Origin: Penium margaritaceum
Taxonomy: Eukaryota; Streptophyta; Zygnematophyceae; Desmidiales; Peniaceae
Direction of reading: 5' to 3'
DNA length: 20,649 bases
NCBI GenBank assembly: GCA_023375785.1
Contig: SZWC01003884.1
Coordinates: 138,641 to 159,289, forward strand
Shown: piece by piece, positions 9,817 to 17,394 of the stretch
How positions within the stretch are numbered: the first letter of the stretch is position 1
Layout of the letters: every line of letters starts with the position of its first letter
The notes under the pieces: generated by a model
The model's database searches: none
What the model was told of the DNA's origin: nothing
What the model saw: the letters and a program-made list of their open reading frames with translations, nothing else
Translations under genes and position numbers: made by a program

Positions 9817-10405
9817 GGAGGTGCCCTACCAATCTGTGGTGGGCAGCCTGATGTATGGCATGGTGGCGACTTAGCCTACGCGGTGAGCAGGTACATGGCC
9901 AACCCTGGACCACTACACTTTACAGTGGTGAAGCGCATCTTCTGGTACTTGTAGGCAACGCAACAAGCGCACCTGAAGTACAATGGAAAGGGGAGGCCAG
10001 ACCCCTTGCAGCTGGTCTTCTACACTGACACGGACAACGCCGGCGATGTGGACAAGAGGCGGTCCACTTTTGGCTATGTGTTCTTCCTCGCAGGTGTAAT
10101 GGTCTTGTGGTGCAGCAGGAAGCAGGACTGCGTCACCTTATCCACAGTGGAGGCCGAGTACATCGCTCTTGCTGAGGCGATCAAGTAAGTGGTGTGGCTC
10201 CGTAGATTGATCGAGGATCTGGGCATGCTGCAGTAGGAGCCTATGGTGGTTGAAGAGGAAAACACTAGATCCATCTTGCCCAGCTTAGCACAGGAGGACG
10301 AAGCACATCCACGTGTGCTACCACTATGCTCGGAGAAGGGAGTGGTTGTGCTACAGCATTGGAGCACGAAGCACATGCTCATGGATCAAGCACATGCTTG
10401 ACTAA
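9817..10405 (+). pseudogene. pol: Outer copia pol resumed: RT end and RNase H
   Basis: This is the continuation of the outer pol after the insertion. It starts with the duplicated GGAGG and the PYQSVVGSLMYGM motif (9824-9862). A small deletion near 9880 shifts the frame. VSRYMANPGPLHF follows, with a TAG at 9952-9954. RNase H is recognisable by FYTDTDNAGDVDKRRST (from 10018) and TVEAEYIALAEAIK (from 10144). It is broken by TAA 10186-10188 and TAG 10234-10236, and frameshifted near 10285 before RTKHIHVCYHYAR. The reading ends near 10405. Confidence 0.9.
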
Positions 10406-10540
10406 GTTGCAGCCCCAGGATCGGCACGTCATCAGCCTTGCAGGGCTTGTATTGAAAAGCTGCAAAGGGCATGAAGGCGCAGGAGTGGATGAGCAAGAGT
10501 GAGCATGAGGCATCCGGCATGGAAGGTGCACTGGGAACAT
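10406..10540 (+). other. 3' untranslated segment of outer copia
   Basis: These 135 bp between the end of pol and the 3' LTR are rich in A and G (for example GGCATGAAGGCGCAGGAGTG). No clean polypurine tract touches the LTR start at 10541, where the preceding bases read GGGAACAT. Confidence 0.5.
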
Positions 10541-10914
10541 TGTCAAAAAGTGCCCTTGCCTCGGATGCCGTTTACCGTTTTCCTGGTTCGACCTCTATAG
10601 AGTGGATGGATGTCTCATCGATTGCAGATTTGGACTTCTTGCATTTAACCATGTGGTTTTGAGCTTTCACTTGCTCAATTTGGTGTAGAATTCAGAAAGT
10701 TAGCCCCATCCGAAGTTCGGGTAGTAGGTGGGTGGAGTCTGGGTGTCCGTCATTGGTGACGGGATAATTCCACCACCTGTGGTCCAAGTTCAACTTCAAT
10801 GAGCTCCAAAGGCATGTGGACCATAAAGGAAGGGATGTGGATGGTCTCCTCGACCAGGGCAATCCTCCCCCCACGTTGGAGCGACAGGAAGGGCGCTTCG
10901 ATAGGCAACCGTCA
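10541..10914 (+). repeat. 3' LTR of outer copia element
   Basis: This 374-bp copy starts TGTCAAAAAG and ends ACCGTCA, so it has the TG...CA ends expected of an LTR. It has the same length as the 15-388 copy and aligns with it throughout. The right end is supported independently because minus-strand gag coding of another copia starts directly at 10915. Confidence 0.82.
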
Positions 10915-11424
10915 AAGTGCCTCCCGGGATTTCCGGTAGCGCCATCAGAAGGATCATGACACACATGTTGGATGCAAGTTTCCATTTGATTTGCTGGACC
11001 TGTTGCAACACATTGTCGAACAACTGCAAAAATACGGTATTGATTCTCCTTTGTCCACCCTCATTGACATCAACCTTTAGAAGATGAGAACTCAGTTTAC
11101 TAATGCATTTGACTGATGCACCCATGAGAGTTTTTTGTAGGCCTTGGCAGTCGACGTTCATCCTGTGATGTGGGAGTATTGATTCTTGTTGATGGACGTC
11201 ACAAGTATGGCAAGAGCTATGTTGTTCTTTGTTGTCCATGGTGCAAAGTCAGCCGCATGTGTAGCCACTGTCGAATTGGCGGGTGCTATCTTGCTCCCTT
11301 TTAAGTTGTTGAGGTAGCCATGCACGTTCATGACAATCTCAAAGTGCCATTTCCACAAGGGAAAACCTATCCTCTTGAATTTGGACATGCCCGCCTTGAG
11401 GCGGGCTTGGGTCGGATCCGCCAT
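10915..11424 (-). pseudogene. gag: Third copia gag fragment, minus strand
   Basis: The start is the ATG with complement at 11422-11424. The first frame (FPLWKWHFEIVMNVHGYL, then ALAILVTSINKNQYSHI) is a copia gag N-terminus and closes near 11158. A frameshift there leads to a second frame with LQKTLMGASVKCISKL, INTVFLQLFDNVLQQ and ILLMALPE, the central gag pattern. Reading is lost exactly at the outer LTR boundary, 10914/10915. The rest of this element would lie left of the outer element, beyond the window start. It resembles the other two gags in layout but not closely in sequence, so it is a separate family. Confidence 0.8.
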
Positions 11425-12260
11425 TTTTGGCCATTGCTTGTCTTCTCTGCTTCACTGCTAATCTGATTCATTTATGCCGATGAGGCTGATGAGACTGTTG
11501 ACTGCGACCATTGTCAAAGGTGCACTCGGTTCCGTTGCATACTCCTCCTGCTGATGATTGCCTAAGGCGATGGTGTCGTCGTGAGAAAGCGGACTTGGGG
11601 TCTTACCACCTTCTAAAGGGGTAGAGCTTTATCCCATTGGGGCTCGAGGGTCTTGCCCAACATGGACACAGCTATTCCTTGTCCCCTAGTCCACTACGTG
11701 CACGCACCCTATGTGAAGAAGCCGATGGAGCCGATGTAGCAGATTGGAGCTGTCCGATCTTTGTCTCAAGGAATCCATGTGGTGCATTTCCGCCGTTTGG
11801 CTGTTCCAACTCTAGTGGTTCACGTCTTCTGTTTTGGGCAAAACTGAGACTGAGCGTGAGCTTTCTGATCGCCTCAAGCTATGTGAGCAGGAAATTAGAG
11901 ACAGCCAGTTTGCGAAGGGAATAACGTCATTTCCCATTAGCTTTTTAGCATAGTCTTTACTAGAACATTTATAGGCCTATTCATGAGCTTTCCAACGCAC
12001 AAAACTGTACGTGATTTGGCCAAGCGTAGCCCAAGTTACGCTTGCCAAAACACAAGTCTCATCCACCACAAAAACGCCTAACACCTCCATGGTGCGCACA
12101 CGCCATGGCGCCTTTCTTCACGTACGAAGCACCTTTCCCATGGAGCAGATCCCATTGCACGTGGTGTAGGGGTCCCTTGCACTGTTTCCATGCACCTTCC
12201 CCACTTGTGGGTCGAGTTTGGGGTGTGACGAGGTTTGAAACCTGTCCGCACACCTACAGT
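11425..12260. other. Non-coding; probable leader/LTR of the third copia plus unknown sequence
   Basis: Upstream (higher coordinates) of the minus-strand gag there should be a primer-binding site and an LTR, but none was recognised. 11512-11530 (CATTGTCAAAGGTGCAC) resembles the start of the outer LTR and its flank near 10539-10555, which may be a shared LTR-like fragment. Short open frames on both strands show no known family. Confidence 0.4.
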
Positions 12261-12351
12261 CAGAATTTTGACGAAGTCCCCAAGTAACAAAATGTTCTAC
12301 TAAGTTTCGGACGACGAGCCAGGATTTTGGCTGTCCCTCAGTAACAAAATG
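12261..12351. repeat. Two diverged copies of a 59-bp-period repeat
   Basis: 12261-12294 and 12320-12351 both run from CAG(A/G)ATTTTG through TCCC to AGTAACAAAATG, with their starts 59 bp apart. The spacer also shares weak similarity. Only two copies are visible. This could be the internal repeat of an LTR. Confidence 0.6.
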
Positions 12352-12360
12352 CACTACAGA

Positions 12361-12383
12361 ATCCGGTGGATCATCCACCGGAT
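12361..12383. repeat. Perfect 10-bp hairpin
   Basis: ATCCGGTGGA and TCCACCGGAT are exact reverse complements separated by TCA. The hairpin begins ten bases after the 59-bp repeat pair. Confidence 0.8.
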
Positions 12384-12982
12384 GCCTCGGAAAACCTTCC
12401 AGAGCAAAATCTCCAAATGGTTTTTTTGTTAGTCGGTCCAGTCGATTATTCACCGGATTTCAAGTTGCAGCTGACTTCCAGAGCTGCCGCACACACTCCA
12501 ACTTTGGAAGCCCATTACCCCCCTCCATGCTTGTCCAATTCTGGTGAAACAACTTCCATTTGATTCAGTGACTTGTCAACTTTAAGGGGCAATCATCCAT
12601 TTTGACATCCAAGCAATCCTCGAGCCGCTAGATCCACCGACGAGGATTTTCCTCTCTCTGGCAGTTCGCTGGCGCCTCCCGGCACTGCACTTGGGCATGC
12701 AAAGGGACAAAATTTTCAACACTTTGTGTCTCTGATGTACCTGTGTGCCCTGCAAGACCACGCACAAGTCGGTGTTGGAAGCGTGCCTTAGAACCAAAAG
12801 TGTGGGCCCATAATCCTTTTTCAATGCGTCGGATAGCAATTGTCTAGAAAACGGATTTCGACGTGGGAGGCTGCCAACCGGTCTTGGTATTCCAACCAAT
12901 ATAACATATCACCCTCAAACGAGGGATCCACACTTTAGGTTCGTTCAGTTTGCAACCTCATGTAGTCCGCATGAAGGTCTTT
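12384..12982. other. Non-coding stretch with no recognised feature
   Basis: No frame with family resemblance, structured RNA or clear repeat boundary was found on either strand. The composition is ordinary and frames are short and low in complexity. It is probably decayed transposon DNA. Confidence 0.4.
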
Positions 12983-13034
12983 AGTGTCTACCCTTGGTTG
13001 GACACTCTATGAGGAGGCTCCATAGGAGCCTCCT
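12983..13034. repeat. Two adjacent hairpins next to the tRNA-like segment
   Basis: AGTGTC (12983-12988) pairs with GACACT (13001-13006). AGGAGGCTCC (13012-13021) pairs perfectly with GGAGCCTCCT (13025-13034) around an ATA loop. On the minus strand they lie downstream of the tRNA-like head and may form the body of a SINE. Confidence 0.6.
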
Positions 13035-13082
13035 TCCTAGAAGCTTCCTGTCCCATTTTGGGCCACAAAGAAAACTGCAGCC

Positions 13083-13145
13083 GTCGCGGGGTTTGAACCC
13101 GCGACCCATGAGCTCCGGAGCGTCTTCCAACTAGGTCACAAAGGT
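13083..13145 (-). mobile_element. tRNA-derived segment, probable SINE head
   Basis: On the minus strand there is a box A-like TGACCTAGTTGG (13127-13138) and a box B-like GGTTCAAACCC (13089-13099), 27 bases apart. The T-arm is excellent: GTCGCGGG and CCCGCGAC (13083-13105) close a TTCAAAC loop. The acceptor ends do not pair and the anticodon stem is poor, so it is not a working tRNA. A polymerase III-type SINE head or a tRNA pseudogene is the best reading. The body would run towards lower coordinates; its 3' end and any target duplication were not found. Confidence 0.55.
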
Positions 13146-13159
13146 GTGTTTCCTATTAT

Positions 13160-14112
13160 GATCTCCAGGGGACATACCCATTACGGGCATTGCATTCCTA
13201 GCCTATCTCATAACAGACCAAGGGGATGTACTCCACAGAGCAGTGCATGCCTTGTGTGTCCGTGCAGTGAGCCAGCTAGCCAGTGGACAAGGTGCATATC
13301 ATTCAACACTACACCCATCTTAGCTTGATCCCGCCATCACCACCATTGTCCTTGTCAGTGTGTCAGCACCTGTGCCTGTCATTGCGCTTGCACTATTGCC
13401 TGTTTCTGCACTTACACTCCTTCTCGTTACTATATCCTTCTGTAAGAAATTCTTACCCATTTCTGCATTAGCTTGCCACTTCATGACATATCGTACATCA
13501 ATTTATGTGTCATGTGCACTTTTTTCAGTATCCATGTCGCCTGTACCTGTTTGATCCTTGCATGTAGCAGTTTCTGCATCCTCTGAGTTAGTGTCTACAT
13601 TGTGAGCACCCCTGTTGGCTTCACGTGCTCTTTTTCCTGTGCTTCCTATGCTGGAACAAGGGCTACAAATGATGCACTAATCACAATGAGAAAAGTAAAA
13701 GGTACTTACAATGTCTAGCCGGCTAGCCTTGGCCTTTACTTTTATGCTGTCCAGCCTTGCTATGACAAGCTATTTGCACATATTAATGGTGTGCTACTTT
13801 CAGCCATTACTTAGTGTGACAAATTTGTGGCCTTTGATTTTCTTAGGTTGAAGCTTTGCCACTTGGTTGTCTGCTCCAATGTGGTGTTTGTGACCACCGT
13901 GTAGTGCACACCACTAACAATGGTGTGTATATCATTAACATCACCTGTTTTTTGTGGCCCCCAGTCGAGAGTACCTCTCTACAACCACTGTGTCCTTCAT
14001 TCTATTCACTGAGAGGATCAAACCCACCCTCACACTGCATGTTTGTAACATAATGAAAGGTGCACAAGAAAGTACAGTTGCTAGCAGTATTCCAAGCAAG
14101 CCATTCATCCTC
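13160..14112. other. Non-coding stretch with no recognised gene
   Basis: The plus strand is pyrimidine-rich and Cys/Leu/Thr frames are low in complexity. On the minus strand about 55 codons (13513-13679) are open with a Thr/Glu/Asp-rich composition, and a TTAG acceptor-like site precedes them. No partner exon of sensible spacing was found, so no gene is called. Confidence 0.4.
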
Positions 14113-14661
14113 AAGTTTTGTGTTTGGAATAAAAATTGTGGAATTAGGGGAATGCACCCTGAGAAAAGAGGTCGCGTGTACCCCATGACGTTGGCAGACT
14201 TACTTGCTCACTCACTTGCTTGCTTGCTCACTTACTTGCTTCCTCCTCCTCCTCTTCCTCCTCCTCCTCCTCCTCACATCCGTGGTTGAGCAGATGCAAG
14301 CTTGACCACAAGGTGAATTTGCGTCCCCAGAAATCTGAAACATGGAAAAATGCCTCGATTTCCTTCAAAACCCAAGAGAGGTAGCAANTTTTGTGTTTGG
14401 AATAAAAATTGTGGAATTAGGGGAATGCACCCTGAGAAAAGAGGTCGCGTGTACCCCATGACGTTGGCAGACTTACTTGCTCACTCACTTGCTTGCTTGC
14501 TCACTTACTTGCTTCCTCCTCCTCCTCTTCCTCCTCCTCCTCCTCCTCCTCACATCCGTGGTTGAGCGGATGCAAGCTTGACCACAAGGTGAATTTGCGA
14601 CCCCGGAAATCTGAAACATGGAAAAATGCCTCGATTTCCTTCAAAACCCAAGAGAGGTAGC
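14113..14661. repeat. Direct tandem duplication, units of 273 and 276 bp
   Basis: 14113-14385 and 14386-14661 are almost identical. The differences seen are GCAGATG/GCGGATG, CGTCCCCAG/CGACCCCGG, and three extra bases in the second (CTC)n tract. Each unit holds an ACTTGCTC-type simple repeat followed by a CTC microsatellite. The only N in the window (14388) falls three bases into the second unit, where the first unit has G. The duplication is either very recent or an assembly artefact. Confidence 0.95.
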
Positions 14662-15011
14662 AAGTAAGTATAAAAAAACAAAGGACACCCCGCTACGTCC
14701 AGTCTCCTGGGTTTGAGGATGATACAGGGAATATGTATCACCTTGGAAAGACCTTGTGTGGCCTTCAATGGTCACCTCACTACTGGAATAAAGAGATCAC
14801 AAACACCTACTAAAAGCCTGGCTTTGTGCAGAGTAAGGCTGATCCTTCACCTAGGCTCCTACGACCCTTGATACTATGTTGGTCCACTTCAAGGACCTTG
14901 TGATCGCATCTCTAGAGCTAAGGGCTGTGAAGGAGGTCAACCGGGTATTACCGTCTACCGGATTGAAGATCTGGGACCAACGCCTAGGATCCCGGGTATG
15001 GAGAATGGGAA
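14662..15011. other. Non-coding stretch with no recognised gene
   Basis: On the minus strand ACATAGTATCAAGG (14866-14879) faintly resembles an LTR end followed by a tRNA-Met primer-binding site (8 of 12 bases). No LTR copy or gag supports this, so it is not called. Nothing else stands out. Confidence 0.35.
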
Positions 15012-15095
15012 GGACCACGTGGGAGGGAGGGATTTTGGTGGGAGGGATTTTCTGCCTGGACCATCTTAAAAACCAAAAAAAAAAAGGACCACGTG
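15012..15095 (+). repeat. G-box direct repeat flanking a G-rich tract
   Basis: GGACCACGTG occurs at 15012-15021 and again at 15086-15095, each holding the palindrome CACGTG, a plant G-box core. Between them 15021-15046 has five GGG runs with spacers of 1, 1, 8 and 1, which could form a G-quadruplex. A poly-A stretch (15075-15085) precedes the second copy. Any regulatory role is a guess. Confidence 0.5.
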
Positions 15096-15129
15096 ATTCA
15101 GACTCTACATGCTCATCAGGCATGCACAG

Positions 15130-15458
15130 CACGGGTTGTGGGGAAGTGTTTTTCCACTTCCCCACAACCCGTGGAAGGGTTTTGTGTTTTGCGCGGGCTT
15201 CGCCCGCGCAAAACACATAAAACCTTAAATCGTACGAGGGGTTTGCATGTCTGACGCAAAAAAAAAGGGGTCGTCGCTCCATCGCGACCTCGCGATCGAG
15301 CCTCGACCACCGTTCTGACATCAGCAAACCGATGTCAGAACGATCGGACTTCGCCCTCGATTTCGGCCAAAAAGGGGTCATCGCTGAAATTGAGGGCAAA
15401 GTCGGAAAGAAACTTCCGACGCGGCTTTTTTGGCCGATGCACTCGAACTCGAGTGCAT
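15130..15458. repeat. Dense hairpin (foldback) cluster
   Basis: Successive inverted repeats are packed into 330 bp. (1) 15130-15148 with 15155-15173, 19 bp perfect. (2) 15184-15198 with 15202-15216, 15 bp perfect, extended to about 23 bp with bulges (15175-15226). (3) 15281-15286 with 15291-15296, 6 bp. (4) 15311-15322 with 15331-15342, 12 bp perfect. (5) 15345-15364 with 15386-15405, 17 of 20 pairs. (6) 15401-15407 with 15414-15420, 7 bp. (7) 15437-15446 with 15449-15458, 10 bp perfect. A longer-range pair, 15363-15373 with 15427-15437, is also possible. AAAAGGGGTC(G/A)TCGCT occurs twice, near 15264 and 15370. No known element family is recognised. Confidence 0.85.
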
Positions 15459-15485
15459 GAATTTAGGTCGATTAACACTAAATGT

Positions 15486-16346
15486 ATGCTACGGCAGGAG
15501 CCGGACGTTCTGAAACAACAGGTTGTAGCAGGAGGGGTGGAGGTCCTGCGTGCATGGGCAGTTCCACTCGCGGCTCCGACCGGTAGTGGCCCGACGGTGG
15601 CACAGGAGTATCGTGCGGATCAGGATGCCCCCTACGGATTTCTGGGGGCGTTGGCGCACGAGGCTGACACCAGCGCGACAGCGGTCGCACTGCTTGAGCA
15701 GAGTCAGCCGGCTGGTCTTTCAGAGGTTGAGCCATTCTTGAGAGCAGCAATTCTGAGAGATGTCACCGGGACATGTGCGGCAGCAGACACAGCAGGCTCC
15801 ACCATGTCATCTCCGCTACCTGAGGACCTACTTCAGCGTGAGGAGTTGCCCATGTTCCCAGAGTCTACAGGTTCCTGTACACACGACAGAGTAGCAACAC
15901 AAATGACGGAGTCAAATGGTGGTCCTCACTCCATTATCGAGCAGGTGGTAGCGACCAGCCTTCCCGGCGAGATGGTATGTGAGCGCCAGGTGCGCTTGGT
16001 GGTCGCCTTGACAGGCATTATCCAGGCAGAGTCCTGAACACCTGTGTCCACTATGCCGGCTCTCGAGGACGGTGGAGCAGGTCCGACCACGCAGATGGAG
16101 TCACCTCATTAGCAGGAGCTGATTTTTGCCCTCTTGTGTTCACCTGTTGGTGACCCAACTGATCACATCGACGTTAAGAGTGGCAGTACTTGCAAGGAAG
16201 ACATTTCCATAAGCTCCACAGACTGTAACAAGTCCTCCTTCTCCTTTTCTCTTGGCACGAGACCACTCATTCCTCCTCGTATGACAGACACGAGCTATGG
16301 TGTGGATGCGGTACCTGCAGCTGCACCCGATGTTCCAGCGTCTTAG
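15486..16346 (+). pseudogene. Decayed reading frame of unknown family, part 1
   Basis: From the ATG at 15486 frame 3 stays open for 183 codons to TGA 16035-16037. It continues past TAG 16107-16109 to TAG 16344-16346, so about 287 codons are legible with two internal stops. The protein is rich in Ala, Val, Glu, Thr and Ser and shows no motif I recognise; there is no zinc knuckle and no protease or RT signature. The first 30 codons of the longer open frame upstream (from 15390) are only hairpin sequence and were left out. The position, ahead of LTR-like sites at 17244 and 17892, would suit a non-autonomous LTR element, but this is inference. Confidence 0.35.
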
Positions 16347-17060
16347 CACATTGTGATCTTGGTTGGCACCGGCTCCATCGTCTTGAGTAGCAGAGGTGCA
16401 GATGGAGCTGTACTTGCGACTTCTAAAGTCAGCGTTTTTAACATCTAGTGAGACAGAGTTTATCTTATGCGAGGTAGACATGGGCCACCTCCATATGTCC
16501 GAGGCAGATTATGTTGACCTGCAGGAGCATGTTGTCATGCTGTAGCGGGAGGTGATGGCAGCGCGTGAGCGATTGTCAGAGGAGGAGAGCACCAGGGCAT
16601 ATTGGCACGAGCTATCCACTACCAGGATCTCACACATCCATACTCAGGGAGGATCCTGTAACAGCTCTGAGTCTGACATTCTATAGAGACACTACCACGG
16701 GAGAGGTGAGCGTGCCTTCGGTTTCCGCCAACATCATTCCTGTCGACCCCGTCATCGCCCCTCCTGCTCCTGCCATCACGCACCTTCATCTACCCGACTC
16801 AGCTGCTCCATCGTCACCTTCGTCCATGAGTGGTGATCGGGTTCGTTGCTCCAGCCCTCCTCTTCTAGCGGTACACCCCTGTGCCTCAAGGTGCTCTATC
16901 CAGCCTCGGAGGCCGACTCCGCCACTTTATCCACGCTCGCATGCTGCACGCCCATTCCTTTCCCTCCGGTGTACAAAGATGCATCACGGCAGAGAGGAGA
17001 GAGGAGAGACTCAAAGTTGGGACCCTTGGCAATCAGGAGAGGAATAGTACAGTCCAGGTG
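16347..17060 (+). pseudogene. Decayed reading frame of unknown family, part 2 (helix-prone, then Pro-rich)
   Basis: Frame 1 from about 16450 to 16680 reads a charged, helix-prone segment (ADYVDLQEHVVML, then REVMAARERLSEEESTRAYW) split by a TAG at 16543-16545. This looks like a short coiled coil. Frame 2 then carries a Pro/Ala/Ser-rich stretch (16690-16900). After about 16880 all three frames are plausible and none is convincing. No domain is recognised. It may continue the 15486-16346 frame after a shift. Confidence 0.35.
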
Positions 17061-17243
17061 ATGCGGCAATGACATGAGGAGTCGTAGCCGAAGACACCAC
17101 TTTGTCTTTGAGAGTGAGAGCCAACTCGTATGTGATAGGGGGAGCTATCTGTGCATAATAGAAAGACCACATGATTTGCTCGGGATGTGTTCAGCTATGG
17201 CATAAGTATCTCCATTGAGGACATCGACGCCAGTTTCATCTGC

Positions 17244-17258
17244 CCAGGGGGAGTGTTG
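17244..17258 (+). promoter_or_regulatory. Polypurine tract and LTR start-like site, first copy
   Basis: CCAGGGGGAGTGTTG has the form of a copia/gypsy polypurine tract (AGGGGGAG) followed by an LTR start (TGTTG at 17254). The next bases, TATGGACTTTGACC, would be LTR. No second LTR copy is found, so the call rests on the motif only. Confidence 0.45.
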
Positions 17259-17394
17259 TATGGACTTTGACCTGACGTGACGTCATGGGAGATGCATGGC
17301 AAGGTCAATGCTCTGCTATGATCATACTATAGCATCCGGTGTGTGGCTCATGCTACGTGCCTGCACAGCTGCAAAAGGATGGTAGCACACTGTT

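Larger units (their letters stand above)
15..10914 (+). mobile_element. Outer Ty1/copia LTR retrotransposon, decayed, interrupted by a second copia
   Basis: Two LTR copies of about 374 bp in the same orientation flank gag, protease, integrase, RT and RNase H signatures in the order typical of Ty1/copia (integrase before RT). The inner element at 4321-9816 splits it; without that insertion it would be about 5.4 kb, a normal copia size. The coding part changes frame at least six times (near 905-930, 1660, 2100, 2400, 3900 and 10285) and has about nine in-frame stops, so it is not autonomous. By eye the LTRs are roughly 80-85% identical, which points to an old insertion. No convincing primer-binding site is visible after the 5' LTR. 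The right end abuts the minus-strand gag remnant at 10915, so this element itself appears to be inserted in an older copia. Confidence 0.9.

Noticed and set aside
13513..13679. Possible minus-strand exon with a Thr/Glu/Asp-rich product and a splice acceptor-like TTAG
   Set aside because: The nearest donor-like GTAAGT would make an intron of only about 34 bases, too short for a plant. There is no family match.
14866..14879. Possible minus-strand tRNA-Met primer-binding site (TAGTATCAAGGG)
   Set aside because: Only 8 of 12 bases agree, with no LTR or gag beside it.
14851..15399. 182-codon minus-strand open frame
   Set aside because: It runs straight through the hairpin cluster, so its apparent protein is mostly inverted-repeat sequence. 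There is no recognised motif.
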